From Aquamicrobium sp. (lineage in GTDB: Bacteria > Pseudomonadota > Alphaproteobacteria > Rhizobiales > Rhizobiaceae), in NCBI RefSeq assembly GCF_023954335.1, contig NZ_JAMLIE010000001.1, positions 1,860,001-1,924,000 on the forward strand: a DNA stretch of 64,000 nucleotides, read 5' to 3'. The notes below the pieces were generated by a model. It worked only from the letters and a program-made list of their open reading frames with translations. It did not search any database and was not told the DNA's origin. Both the position numbers and the translations under genes were made by a program. Shown one piece after another: positions 1-8,988 of this stretch. Every line of letters begins with the position of its first letter. Position 1 is the stretch's first letter.

Positions 1-82
1 TCTCCGCCAGCATGCGCATCCGGTAGATTTTGCTTGCGCTTGTTCATTTCGTATTCAGCCGCATTGCGCTAGAAATGCCGGC

Positions 83-337
83 ATGAAAACGCTTCGACCC
101 TTTCTGCATGCGCTGGTTGCCGGCCTCCTGCTGGCGGGACCGCTGACGTCGCCCGCGCCTGCCGCGCCCGACTGCCACGCCATCGGCCAGCGCCAGGCGG
201 CGCAGATGGGCGGCCAGCTCGCCCGGGCGACCCCCGAGGTGCGCGGCGGCCAGCAGGTCTGCGTCATCGTCGTGCTGATGCCGGCCAAGGACGGCCAGCG
301 CCCGCGCCGCAACGAGATTGTCGTTCCGGCCGGCTGA
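83..337 (+). CDS. Small secreted protein of unknown function
   Basis: 84 residues. The N-terminus is a clear Sec signal peptide: a basic start (MKTLRP), a hydrophobic core rich in Leu, Ala and Gly, and an Ala-rich cleavage region near residues 25-28. The mature part is about 57 residues with two cysteines (one just after the cleavage site, one in a hydrophobic VCVIVVL strand) that could form a disulfide. I recognise no family. It lies 54 bp upstream of feuP on the same strand and ends with a predicted beta-strand segment. Envelope localisation is inferred from the signal only. Confidence 0.6.
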   Translation: MKTLRPFLHALVAGLLLAGPLTSPAPAAPDCHAIGQRQAAQMGGQLARATPEVRGGQQVCVIVVLMPAKDGQRPRRNEIVVPAG

Positions 338-391
338 CGGTGCGGAAGAATCCGGCCATAGTGGACACGGCCAGCCAGGAGACGGAGAGGG

Positions 392-1057
392 ATGCGCATA
401 CTCGTTGTCGAGGACGACAAGGATCTGAACCGTCAGATTTCGGACGCGCTCGCAGATGCCGGCTATGTCGTCGACCGCGCCCATGACGGCGAGGAAGGCC
501 ATTTCCTCGGCGACACCGAGCCCTACGACGCCGTCATCCTCGATATCGGCCTGCCGCAGATGGACGGCATATCCGTGGTCGAGCGCTGGCGGCGCGACGG
601 GCGCAAGATGCCGGTGCTGATGCTGACGGCGCGCGACCGCTGGAGCGACAAGGTGGCGGGCATCGACGCCGGCGCCGACGACTATGTCGCCAAGCCGTTC
701 CATATCGAGGAGGTGCTGGCGCGCCTGCGGGCGCTGATCCGCCGCGCGGCGGGGCATGCCTCGTCGGAGCTGATCTGCGGGGCGCTGCGCCTCGACACCA
801 AGGCGTCGAAGGCGGACCTGAACGGCATCCCGCTGAAGCTGACCTCGCACGAGTTCCGCCTGCTCGCCTATCTGATGCACCATATGGGCGAGGTTGTGTC
901 ACGCACCGAGCTGGTCGAGCATCTCTACGACCAGGATTTCGACCGCGATTCCAACACCATCGAGGTGTTCGTCGGCAGGTTGCGCAAGAAGATGGGCGTC
1001 GATCTGATCGAGACCGTGCGCGGCATGGGCTACCGCATCCGCGAGACGCAGGATTGA
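392..1057 (+). CDS. feuP: OmpR/PhoP-type response regulator FeuP
   Basis: 221 residues. A receiver domain occupies residues 1-115 with acidic pocket D8/D9, phosphoacceptor D51 (in VILDIGLP), T79 and K101 (KPF). A winged-helix DNA-binding domain follows at about 125-218 and ends in the usual GMGYRI. It is followed after 10 bp by a sensor kinase, so this is a cognate pair. Sequence and the downstream cytochrome c maturation genes match the rhizobial FeuP/FeuQ locus, known for controlling cyclic glucan export (ndvA) and symbiosis in Sinorhizobium and first described in iron uptake in Rhizobium. The RBS is GGAGA just before ATG. Targets in this organism cannot be read from the sequence. Confidence 0.88.
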   Translation: MRILVVEDDKDLNRQISDALADAGYVVDRAHDGEEGHFLGDTEPYDAVILDIGLPQMDGISVVERWRRDGRKMPVLMLTARDRWSDKVAGIDAGADDYVAKPFHIEEVLARLRALIRRAAGHASSELICGALRLDTKASKADLNGIPLKLTSHEFRLLAYLMHHMGEVVSRTELVEHLYDQDFDRDSNTIEVFVGRLRKKMGVDLIETVRGMGYRIRETQD

Positions 1058-1067
1058 CGGGGCGGCG

Positions 1068-2486
1068 ATGGCCGCGGCCGTAAGCGGAAAGGGCCTCATT
1101 GCCACGCTCGGGGCCGCGCTCGGGCGGCAGACGCACTCGCTCGCCTTCCGCGTCGTCGCCTTCTCCACCGTCTGGGCGCTGGTGGCGCTCGTCGTCATCG
1201 CCACCATCATCTCCACCCTGTTCCGGCAGGCCAGCGAGCGCGGCTTCGAGAGCCTGCTCACCGCGCACCTGTTCAACCTTATCAGCTCGGTCGGCGTCAG
1301 CGACGACGGTGCCCTGCAGGGCGAGCCCAATCTCGGCGACCTGCGCTTCACCGTGCCGCGTTCGGGCTGGTACTGGTCGGTGGAGCCGGTGTCCGGCGTC
1401 TCGGGGCGGTTGGCCTCGCTATCCCTCGTCGAGCCGTTGCCTTCGCCGACCCCGCGGGAAGTGCCGTTCAACGCCGAGTTCCAGCGCAGCTATCTCGCCG
1501 ACGGGCTGGCCGACGAGACGATCGAGGTGTTCGAAAGCGAGTTCGTGCTCGACCAGGACAACCGCGTCGCGCGCTTCCGCGTCATGGGCAACCGCAGCGA
1601 GCTCGAGGACGACATCGCCGCCTTCGAGAACAAGCTCTATCTCTACCTTTCCCTGTTCGGCATCGGCATGATCGCCATCAACGCGCTGGCGATCCTGATC
1701 GGGCTCAGGCCGCTCGCGCGCGTGCGCCAGTCGCTCGCCGAGATCAGGGCCGGCGCGGCGCAGCGGCTCGACGGCGATTTCCCGCGCGAGATCGCGCCGC
1801 TCGCCAACGAGACCAACGAGCTGATCGAGAGCAACCGGCGCATCGTCGAGCGCTCGCGCACCCAGGTCGGCAATCTCGCCCACTCGCTGAAGACGCCGCT
1901 TGCCGTGCTGACCAACGAGGCGCGCTCGATCGGCGGCGCGAAGGGCAACCTCATCGCCGACCAGGCGGCCGCGATGCGCCAGCAGGTAGAGCACTACCTT
2001 CAGCGCGCGCGCATGGCCGCGCAGCGCGACACCATCGTCTTCCGCACGCCGGTCGGCGCGACGCTGGAGCGCATGGTGCGGGTGATGGCCAAGCTCAATC
2101 CCGGCGTGAAGCTGACTTTCTCCCTGCCCGACGAGGACATCATCTTCACGGGCGAGAAGGAGGATCTGGAGGAGATCGCCGGCAACCTCCTGGAGAACGC
2201 CATGAAATGGGCGCGGGGCGCCGTCGCCGTCACGGTCGCGCCGGAGGATGAGCAGCCGCGCCTGTTCACCCTCGTCATCGAGGATGACGGCCCCGGCATT
2301 CCCGAAGAGCAGACGCGCGAGGCGCTGACCCGCGGGCGCAGGCTCGACGAGACCAAGCCCGGAACCGGCCTCGGCCTCGCCATCGTCGCCGATCTCGTCA
2401 AGGAATATGGCGGCAGGCTGCATCTGTCGCGCTCGTCGCTGGGTGGCCTGAAAGCCACGGTGGCGCTACGGTGCGTGCAGGAATGA
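1068..2486 (+). CDS. feuQ: Sensor histidine kinase FeuQ
   Basis: 472 residues. The N-terminal membrane helix (about 28-52) is followed by a periplasmic sensor loop of about 135 residues, a second helix (about 190-213), a HAMP-like linker, a HisKA helix with phosphorylated H272 (AHSLKTPLAVL), and an ATPase domain with N box NLLENAMKW, G1 box DDGPGIP and G2 box GTGLGLAIV. It starts 10 bp after feuP and phosphorylates that regulator by family logic. The H-box has the non-canonical AHSLKTPL form seen in the PhoQ/FeuQ group. In rhizobia the small periplasmic protein FeuN inhibits FeuQ; I do not identify a FeuN homologue with confidence, although the small secreted protein at 83-337 is a positional candidate. 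Confidence 0.88.
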   Translation: MAAAVSGKGLIATLGAALGRQTHSLAFRVVAFSTVWALVALVVIATIISTLFRQASERGFESLLTAHLFNLISSVGVSDDGALQGEPNLGDLRFTVPRSGWYWSVEPVSGVSGRLASLSLVEPLPSPTPREVPFNAEFQRSYLADGLADETIEVFESEFVLDQDNRVARFRVMGNRSELEDDIAAFENKLYLYLSLFGIGMIAINALAILIGLRPLARVRQSLAEIRAGAAQRLDGDFPREIAPLANETNELIESNRRIVERSRTQVGNLAHSLKTPLAVLTNEARSIGGAKGNLIADQAAAMRQQVEHYLQRARMAAQRDTIVFRTPVGATLERMVRVMAKLNPGVKLTFSLPDEDIIFTGEKEDLEEIAGNLLENAMKWARGAVAVTVAPEDEQPRLFTLVIEDDGPGIPEEQTREALTRGRRLDETKPGTGLGLAIVADLVKEYGGRLHLSRSSLGGLKATVALRCVQE

Positions 2487-2584
2487 AGACGCGCGTGTCA
2501 TGTCATCGCATTGCCAAAGTCGGGGGCAAGAGCATGGAACCAATAACCCGCGCTGCGATTCTTGAGGGAGACGAACGGAGAGAC

Positions 2585-3037
2585 ATGTCGGGAATGAACT
2601 GGAAGGTTGCGGCGGTCATGGCCGCCATCGTGCTTTCGGCATGTTCGACGACCGGGGTCGGCGGCTCCGGCTCGGCCGCGCGCGCCTTCGCCAAGCCCGA
2701 CGAGACGGCGCAGCCCCCGGTCGGCGCGGCCATCGTCCAGGCGATGGCGGGCGGGCTGATCGGCGGGCAGGTCGGCGCCAATCTCGACTCGCGCGAGCGC
2801 CGCCGTGCGCTGGAAGCCGAATATCGCGCTCTCGAATACACCCCCGCGGGGCAGAGCGTGACCTGGGGGCAGGCGGGCAGCCGCAGGCATGGCGAGGTCG
2901 TCGCCGGCTCGCCCTACCGCGTCGGCGCGCAGAACTGCCGGCAATATACCCACACCGTCACGCTCGACGGCCGGGCGCAGACCGCGCGCGGAACCGCCTG
3001 CCGCAATCCGGACGGGAGCTGGACGCCGCTCGCCTAG
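2585..3037 (+). CDS. 17 kDa surface-antigen-like lipoprotein (RT0821/Lpp0805 type)
   Basis: 150 residues starting at ATG 2585, preceded by GGAGAG. The signal peptide ends in a lipobox (LSAC, Cys near residue 19), so a lipidated outer-membrane or periplasmic protein is expected. A short glycine-rich helix (GLIGGQVGANLDS) resembles the glycine-zipper of the rickettsial 17 kDa antigen family. It is followed by ERRRALEAEYRALEYTPAGQ and a C-terminal domain with two cysteines (QNCRQY, TACRNPDGSW) typical of this family. An in-frame start at 2471 would overlap feuQ and lacks an RBS. Function in the family is unknown beyond surface antigenicity. Confidence 0.78.
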   Translation: MSGMNWKVAAVMAAIVLSACSTTGVGGSGSAARAFAKPDETAQPPVGAAIVQAMAGGLIGGQVGANLDSRERRRALEAEYRALEYTPAGQSVTWGQAGSRRHGEVVAGSPYRVGAQNCRQYTHTVTLDGRAQTARGTACRNPDGSWTPLA

Positions 3038-3136
3038 AGCCGAACCGGACAGTCGGGCGATAGCATTTGCGTTATCGCCAAAAAGCCGCACTCCTTCGTC
3101 ATTGGCATGGGGTGACGTAACGATTATCTGGTAGTC

Positions 3137-4276
3137 ATGCCCTTCTGGATCGCTGCCGCATTTCTGACCCTCCTTGCCTGCCTGCCGCTGCTTCTGCCGC
3201 TGGCACGGCGCAACGCGGCCCTCGCCGACGATTCCGGCTTCGACGTCGCCGTCTATCGCGACCAGCTGGCCGAGCTCGACCGCGACGCCGCGCGCGGCGC
3301 GATCAGCGAGACCGAAGCCGCCGAGGCGCGCGCCGAGATCGGCCGGCGCATCCTCAAGGCGTCCGCCCCGGTTGAGACGCAGGCTGCGGAAAAGCCGCGC
3401 GGGCAGGGCTTCAGCCGGGTCGGCCGCCTCGTCGCCTCCGCCGCCGTGCTGGCGGTGCCGCTGGCGAGCTGGGGCATCTACGCCGCGATCGGCTCGCCGG
3501 GCCTGCCGGCCCAGCCGCTGAGCGCCCGGCTCGACAAGAACCCCGCCGAGAACACCATCTTCGAACTCGTCGCGCGGGCCGAACGCCACCTCGAGGCCAA
3601 CCCCGAGGACGGGCGGGGCTGGGAGGTGATCGCGCCGATCTATCAGCGCATCGGCCGCTATCAGGACGCCGCGACCGCTTATGGCAATGCGATCCGGCTG
3701 ACCGGCTCGACCGCCGCGCGCGAGATCGGGCTCGGCGAGGCGCTGACCGCCGCGAGCGGCGGCGCGATCACTGCCGAGGCCAGGGGAGCGTTCGAGCGTG
3801 CGCTGGCGCTCGAGCCGCGGAACCCCAAGGCGCGTTTCCTCACTGCCGCCGCGCTGGCCCATGAGGGCCGCAGCGCCGAGGCCGCCGCCGCCTTCCGCGC
3901 GCTGCTCGACGACCTGCCGGAAGGCTCACCATGGCGGCCGACCGTCGCCGAAGCGGTGTCCGACCTCGAAGGCCGGCAGGCGCCCGGCCCGACAGCCGCG
4001 GATGTCGAGGCGGCGGGATTGATCTCGGACAAGGAACGCGCCGAGATGATCGGCGAGATGGTGGCGGGACTCGACGAGCGCCTGCGCCGGAACCCGGACG
4101 ACCCGGAAGGCTGGCAGCGGCTGGTGCGCTCCTACGCGGTCCTGAACCGCGCCGACGACGCGGCGGACGCGCTCAAGCGCGGGGTCGCGGCGCTCGGCGC
4201 GCAAAGCGAGGCGGCGGCCGAGCTTCGGCAGCTGGCCGCGTCGCTCGGGGTGAACGGGAAGGAACAGGCGCAATGA
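3137..4276 (+). CDS. ccmI: Cytochrome c biogenesis protein CcmI (CycH)
   Basis: 379 residues. Two N-terminal membrane helices (about 2-20 and 95-115) enclose a cytoplasmic loop with the family signature VYRDQLAELDRD and a basic GRRIL segment. A periplasmic C-terminal domain of TPR-like helices starts near residue 150. CcmI binds the C-terminus of apocytochrome c and presents it to the CcmF/CcmH haem lyase. First gene of ccmI-ccmE-ccmF-ccmH. Its TGA overlaps the ccmE ATG (ATGA at 4273), which implies translational coupling. Length fits the family. Confidence 0.92.
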   Translation: MPFWIAAAFLTLLACLPLLLPLARRNAALADDSGFDVAVYRDQLAELDRDAARGAISETEAAEARAEIGRRILKASAPVETQAAEKPRGQGFSRVGRLVASAAVLAVPLASWGIYAAIGSPGLPAQPLSARLDKNPAENTIFELVARAERHLEANPEDGRGWEVIAPIYQRIGRYQDAATAYGNAIRLTGSTAAREIGLGEALTAASGGAITAEARGAFERALALEPRNPKARFLTAAALAHEGRSAEAAAAFRALLDDLPEGSPWRPTVAEAVSDLEGRQAPGPTAADVEAAGLISDKERAEMIGEMVAGLDERLRRNPDDPEGWQRLVRSYAVLNRADDAADALKRGVAALGAQSEAAAELRQLAASLGVNGKEQAQ

Positions 4277-4710
4277 CGCGCAAGCAGAAGCGGCTTTCGG
4301 TGATCGGCGGGGCGATGGGCTTTCTGGCCATCGCCGCGACGCTGGTGTTCTACGCGCTCGGGCAGAAGACCTCCTATTTCTACATGCCGGCGGAGTTGCA
4401 GACCGCTTCGGTCGAGCCCGGGCAGCGCATCCGTCTCGGCGGGCTGGTCGAGAAGGGAACGGTCGTGCGCGGCGAGGGGACTCAGATCGCGTTCGCCGTC
4501 ACCGACGAGGTGCATTCGGTCCAGGTCGCCTATAGCGGCATCCTGCCGGACCTGTTCCGCGAGGAGCAGGGCATCGTCACCGAAGGATCGTTCCGCGCCG
4601 ACGGCGTCTTCGTCGCCGACAGCGTCCTCGCCAAGCATGACGAGAACTACATGCCCAAGGAAGTGGCCGACGGGCTGAAGGAGAGCGGCCTGTGGCAGCA
4701 CGCGCAGTAG
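4273..4710 (+). CDS. ccmE: Haem chaperone CcmE (CycJ)
   Basis: 145 residues. An N-terminal anchor (basic MTRKQKRL, then a helix at about 9-29) leads into the periplasmic OB-fold domain. The haem-attaching histidine lies in the conserved LAKHDENYMP segment, with the Tyr of the HxxxY motif. CcmE carries haem covalently and hands it to CcmF/CcmH. The ATG was chosen because it overlaps the ccmI stop as ATGA and gives the usual family N-terminus; longer reading upstream in this frame is only the shadow of ccmI. Confidence 0.93.
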   Translation: MTRKQKRLSVIGGAMGFLAIAATLVFYALGQKTSYFYMPAELQTASVEPGQRIRLGGLVEKGTVVRGEGTQIAFAVTDEVHSVQVAYSGILPDLFREEQGIVTEGSFRADGVFVADSVLAKHDENYMPKEVADGLKESGLWQHAQ

Positions 4711-4744
4711 CAAGGCCGGCGGGCCGCGCAGACGGGGCAGGGCG

Positions 4745-6733
4745 ATGATCGTCGAGATCGGACATTTCGCGCTGGTGCTGGCCTTCGCGCTGTCGCTCGT
4801 CCAGTTCGCCGTGCCGCTGGCCGGAACCCGGATGGAGGACCAGCGGCTCATCGCCGTCGCCGGCCCTTCGGCGCTGGCTGGGTTCGCGCTGACGGCGCTC
4901 GCCTTCGCCGTCCTGACGCTCGCCTATGTCGAGTCCGACTTCTCCCTCGCCAATGTCTGGGAGAATTCGCATTCGGCCAAGCCGATGCTCTACAAGATCA
5001 CCGGCGTCTGGGGCAATCACGAGGGCTCGATGCTCCTGTGGGTGCTCATCCTGTCCTTCTTCGGCGCGCTGGTCGCCTGGTTCGGCAAGAACCTCCCCGC
5101 TTCGCTCAAGGCCAACGTGCTGTCGGTCCAGGGGCTCGTCGGCGCGGCGTTCCTGCTGTTTATCCTCGCCACCTCCAATCCCTTCGCCCGGCTCGATCCC
5201 GCGCCGATGGAAGGGCGCGACCTGAACCCCATCCTTCAGGACGTCGGCCTCGCCATCCATCCGCCGCTGCTCTATCTCGGCTATGTCGGCTTCTCCATCT
5301 GCTTCTCCTTCGCCGTCGCGGCGCTGATCGAGGGGCGCATCGACGCGGCATGGGCGCGCTGGGTGCGCCCGTGGACGCTCGCCGCCTGGATCTTCCTCAC
5401 CGGCGGCATCGCCATGGGTTCCTACTGGGCCTATTACGAGCTCGGCTGGGGCGGCTGGTGGTTCTGGGACCCGGTCGAGAACGCCTCGTTCCTGCCGTGG
5501 CTGTCGGGCACCGCGCTGCTGCACTCGGCCATCGTGATGGAGAAGCGCTCGGCACTGAAGATCTGGACGCTGCTCCTTGCAATCCTGACCTTCTCGCTGT
5601 CGCTGCTCGGCACCTTCCTCGTCCGCTCGGGCGTCCTGACCTCGGTCCACGCCTTCGCCACCGACCCGGCGCGCGGCCTATTCATCCTCGTCATCCTGAT
5701 CTTCTTCATCGGCGGGTCGCTGGCGCTGTTCGCGCTGCGCGCCGGCACGCTGGCGCAAGGGGGCCTGTTCCACCCCGTCTCGCGTGAGGGCGCACTGGTG
5801 CTGAACAACCTGTTCCTGACTACGGCCGCCGCGACCGTCCTGACCGGGACGCTCTACCCGCTTCTGGTCGAGGCGGTGACGGGCGACAAGATCTCCGTCG
5901 GCGCGCCGTTCTTCAACCTGACCTTCGTGCCGCTCGCCGTGCCGCTGCTCGCGGCGGTGCCGTTCGGCCCGCTGCTCGCCTGGAAGCGCGGCGACCTGTG
6001 GGCCGTGAGCCAGCGCCTCTACGCCGCCCTCGGCGGCGCGCTCTCCGTTGTCGCCATCGTCTTCTTCCTCGTCGACGGCGCGGGTGTCGCCTCCGCGCTC
6101 GGCATCGGCCTTGCCGTGTGGCTGATGCTCGGCGCACTGACCGATCTCGCGACCAAGGCCGGCGCGGGCAAGGAGCGTGCGCCCGTCGTGCTGCGCCGGC
6201 TGAAGGGGCTGTCGCGCTCGATCTACGGCACCGCGTTCGCCCATTTCGGGCTCGGGGTGACGGTCCTCGGCATCGTCGCCGTCACCTCGCTGGAGAGCGA
6301 GCACATCGCGGTGATGCGCCCGGGCGACACGATGCCCGTCGCCGGCTACACCCTGCAATTCGAGGGGCTCCAGCCGCATCGCGGCCCGAACTTCACCGAG
6401 GACCAGGGCCGCTTCGTCTATTCGCGCGGCGGCGTGCGGGTCGGCGAGATCGTCTCCTCGAAGCGCCTCTACACCGCGCGCCAGATGCCGACGACGGAAG
6501 CAGGCATCGCCACCCGCGGTTTCAGCCAGCTCTATGTCGCGCTGGGCGACGCCACCGCCGACGGCGGCATCGTCGTGCGGGCGTGGTGGAAGCCGCAGGT
6601 GCTGCTGATCTGGATTGGCGGGCTGGTGATGATGGCCGGCGGCACGGTCTCGCTGCTCGACCGGCGGCTGCGCGTCGGCGCGCCGGCGCGTCGCCGGACG
6701 CGCCCGACGGCCGCGGAGGCGCCTGCCGAATGA
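4745..6733 (+). CDS. ccmF: Haem lyase subunit CcmF (CycK)
   Basis: 662 residues, a polytopic membrane protein. The tryptophan-rich haem-handling WWD signature is visible (GWGGWWFWDPVENASFLPW, around residues 235-255), as are histidines on periplasmic loops such as WGNHEGSM and IHPPLLY. Its role is ligation of haem from CcmE to CXXCH motifs. It starts 34 bp after ccmE with the RBS GGGGCAGGGCG. The last bases overlap ccmH (ATGA at 6730). Length and topology are standard. Confidence 0.94.
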   Translation: MIVEIGHFALVLAFALSLVQFAVPLAGTRMEDQRLIAVAGPSALAGFALTALAFAVLTLAYVESDFSLANVWENSHSAKPMLYKITGVWGNHEGSMLLWVLILSFFGALVAWFGKNLPASLKANVLSVQGLVGAAFLLFILATSNPFARLDPAPMEGRDLNPILQDVGLAIHPPLLYLGYVGFSICFSFAVAALIEGRIDAAWARWVRPWTLAAWIFLTGGIAMGSYWAYYELGWGGWWFWDPVENASFLPWLSGTALLHSAIVMEKRSALKIWTLLLAILTFSLSLLGTFLVRSGVLTSVHAFATDPARGLFILVILIFFIGGSLALFALRAGTLAQGGLFHPVSREGALVLNNLFLTTAAATVLTGTLYPLLVEAVTGDKISVGAPFFNLTFVPLAVPLLAAVPFGPLLAWKRGDLWAVSQRLYAALGGALSVVAIVFFLVDGAGVASALGIGLAVWLMLGALTDLATKAGAGKERAPVVLRRLKGLSRSIYGTAFAHFGLGVTVLGIVAVTSLESEHIAVMRPGDTMPVAGYTLQFEGLQPHRGPNFTEDQGRFVYSRGGVRVGEIVSSKRLYTARQMPTTEAGIATRGFSQLYVALGDATADGGIVVRAWWKPQVLLIWIGGLVMMAGGTVSLLDRRLRVGAPARRRTRPTAAEAPAE

Positions 6734-7200
6734 GACGCATCCTTGCCGCCGCGCTGCTGCTCTTCTCCCTGTGCGCGCCCGCCCTTGCGGTGCAGCCCTC
6801 GGAGATGCTTGACGATCCGGCGCTGGAGGAGCGCGCGCGCAACCTTTCGGCCGGCCTGCGCTGCATGGTCTGCCAGAACCAGTCGATCGACGATTCGGAT
6901 GCCGAGCTGGCGCGCGACCTGCGCGTCCTCGTGCGCGAGCGCATCGCGGCCGGCGAGACGGACGCGCAGGTGATCGACTACGTCGTCTCCCGCTACGGCG
7001 AGTTCGTGCTGCTCCAGCCGCGCTTCAGCGTTCGCAACGCGCTGTTGTGGGCGACGCCGGCGCTGCTTCTGGCCTTCGGCGGCGGCTTCCTCCTGCTGCA
7101 TGCCGCCCGCCGTCGCCGCCGCGCCGCCTCCGTGCCCCCGGCCGCGCTCAGCGCCGAGGAGGAGGAGCGGCTGAAGGATATTCTCGACAAGGCTGAGTAG
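6730..7200 (+). CDS. ccmH: Cytochrome c maturation thiol protein CcmH (CycL)
   Basis: 156 residues. A signal peptide (MRRILAAALLLFSLCAPALA) is followed by a periplasmic three-helix domain holding the redox motif LRCMVCQNQSI, then a single membrane helix (about 105-125) and a basic, Ala/Glu-rich tail. It reduces apocytochrome CXXCH thiols and forms the lyase with CcmF and CcmI. The ATG overlaps the ccmF stop. ccmABC and ccmG are not in this window, consistent with split ccm loci in rhizobia. Confidence 0.92.
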   Translation: MRRILAAALLLFSLCAPALAVQPSEMLDDPALEERARNLSAGLRCMVCQNQSIDDSDAELARDLRVLVRERIAAGETDAQVIDYVVSRYGEFVLLQPRFSVRNALLWATPALLLAFGGGFLLLHAARRRRRAASVPPAALSAEEEERLKDILDKAE

Positions 7201-7343
7201 GCTCGCGCCATACCGCCGAAATCGGGCAAAGATTACGAAAGTTTCATGCGGCGGCAACGGCGCCGTAAGGTTGAAGTCCCTATCTCTGTTTCCGAACGAT
7301 GCGCTCCTGCCCGCATCATCCCTTTGAGGAAGGAAACCGAGAC

Positions 7344-8918
7344 ATGCAAAACCCCACCAGTTCCCCGTCGAAGACCCGCAGCCGCCTGCTGGCGGCGACT
7401 GCCTCGCTCGCCATCGCCGGCGCGATCGGGCTTGGCGCGGTGACGACCGGAACCGTCCCCGTGCTGGCCGAGGCCGTGCGCGTGGAAGGCGTCCAGGCCA
7501 CCGGCTTCGCCGACGTCGTCGAGAAGGTGACGCCGGCCGTCGTCAGCGTGCGCGTCCAGGCGAGGGTCGATGCCGCGTCCGACCGGGGCGGCTCGCCCGC
7601 CTTCGGCTTCGACATGCCCGGCTTCGACGACCTGCCGGACGACCATCCCCTGAAGCGCTTCTTCCGTGAGTTCCGAGGCGATCGCGAGTTCCGTGGCGAC
7701 CGCGGCCCGCGTTCCGAGCGCCGGGCCGAGCGCGACCATCGCCGCCACGGCAACCGCGAGCGCAACCGCCCGGTTTCGCAGGGCTCCGGCTTCTTCATCT
7801 CGGGCGACGGCTACATCGTCACCAACAACCACGTCGTGCAGGGCGGCCAGAGCTTCACCGTCGTCCTCGACGACGGCTCCGAACTCGAGGCCAAGCTCGT
7901 CGGCGCGGATCGCCGCACCGATCTCGCCGTGCTCAAGGTCGACGCCAGCCGCGACTTCACCTACGTCACCTTCGCCGATGACGGCAAGGTGCGCGTCGGC
8001 GACTGGGTCGTGGCCGTCGGCAACCCGTTCGGCCTCGGCGGCACGGTCACGGCCGGCATCGTCTCGGCCCGCGGCCGCGACATCGGCGCCGGCCCCTATG
8101 ACGACTTCATCCAGATCGACGCGGCGGTGAACCGCGGCAATTCCGGCGGCCCGGCCTTCAACCTGTCGGGCGAGGTCGTCGGCATCAACACCGCGATCTT
8201 CTCGCCCTCGGGCGGCAATGTCGGCATCGCCTTCGCCATTCCCGCCTCGACCGCCAAGGAGGTCGTCGGCAACCTGATCGAGAACGGCTCGGTGCTGCGC
8301 GGCTGGCTCGGCGTGCAGATCCAGCCCGTCACCGACGAGATCGCCGAGTCGGTCGGCCTGAAGCAGGCCACCGGCGCGCTCGTCACCGACGCCCAGGCCG
8401 ACGGCCCGGCGCGCGACGCCGGCGTCAGGGCAGGCGACGTCATCACCGCCGTCAACGGCAACACGGTCGCCTCGCCGCGCGAGCTTGCGCGGGTCATCGG
8501 CCGCCTCGCGCCCTCGACCGATGTCGAGGTCACGCTGTGGCGCGGCGGCTCGGAGCAGAAGGTCTCGGTCACGCTCGGCAAGCTGCCGGCAGAGGAAGGC
8601 CGCGCCGACGCCGCCCCGCAGACCCCTGACGCGCCGGCGAGCGCCGCCACGCTCGACGATTTCGGCCTGACCGTCGCCCCCGCCGATGACGGCGAGGGGC
8701 TGGTCGTCACCGAGGTCGAACCAGGCAGCCCGGCAGCCGAGCGCGGCATCCAGGCTGGCGACGTCATCGTCAGCGTCAACTCCTCGCCCGTCGCCAGCGC
8801 CGAGGATGTCGACCGGGCGGTCGAGGAGGCGGCCGATGCCGGCCGCAAGGCGGTCCTCGTCCAGGTCAACCGCGACGACGCCAACCGCTTCGTCGCGCTG
8901 CCGCTGGCCGACGGCTGA
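7344..8918 (+). CDS. degP: Periplasmic serine protease, DegP/HtrA (MucD) type
   Basis: 524 residues. A signal peptide ends at about residue 40. The trypsin-like domain has the catalytic His in TNNHVVQGG, Asp in RTDLAVLKV and Ser in GNSGGPAF, followed by two PDZ domains (about 310-400 and 435-520). A charged loop rich in Arg, Asp and Glu with short FRGDREFRGDRG repeats sits between the leader and the protease core, as in the LA loop of DegP. It degrades or refolds damaged envelope proteins. Start at 7344 has GAGGAAGGA upstream. It ends at a strong terminator. Confidence 0.92.
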   Translation: MQNPTSSPSKTRSRLLAATASLAIAGAIGLGAVTTGTVPVLAEAVRVEGVQATGFADVVEKVTPAVVSVRVQARVDAASDRGGSPAFGFDMPGFDDLPDDHPLKRFFREFRGDREFRGDRGPRSERRAERDHRRHGNRERNRPVSQGSGFFISGDGYIVTNNHVVQGGQSFTVVLDDGSELEAKLVGADRRTDLAVLKVDASRDFTYVTFADDGKVRVGDWVVAVGNPFGLGGTVTAGIVSARGRDIGAGPYDDFIQIDAAVNRGNSGGPAFNLSGEVVGINTAIFSPSGGNVGIAFAIPASTAKEVVGNLIENGSVLRGWLGVQIQPVTDEIAESVGLKQATGALVTDAQADGPARDAGVRAGDVITAVNGNTVASPRELARVIGRLAPSTDVEVTLWRGGSEQKVSVTLGKLPAEEGRADAAPQTPDAPASAATLDDFGLTVAPADDGEGLVVTEVEPGSPAAERGIQAGDVIVSVNSSPVASAEDVDRAVEEAADAGRKAVLVQVNRDDANRFVALPLADG

Positions 8919-8943
8919 GGCGTAGCTCCCCTTGTCTTTCATG

Positions 8944-8972
8944 AAGGCGGCGGCTCCGGCCGCCGCCTTTTT
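8944..8972 (+). terminator. Rho-independent terminator of degP
   Basis: A 9-bp GC stem (GGCGGCGGC, loop TCCG, GCCGCCGCC) at 8946-8967 is followed by five T. It starts 28 bp after the degP stop and 17 bp before the next gene, so the downstream response regulator needs its own promoter or read-through. Confidence 0.85.
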
Positions 8973-8988
8973 CGCGTATAGTCGAGCC

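Noticed and set aside
3931..4272. Upstream extension of the ccmE frame within ccmI (and of the ccmH frame within ccmF from 5998)
   Set aside because: The extensions are out-of-frame shadows of the previous gene; the ATGA overlaps at 4273 and 6730 give the family N-termini.
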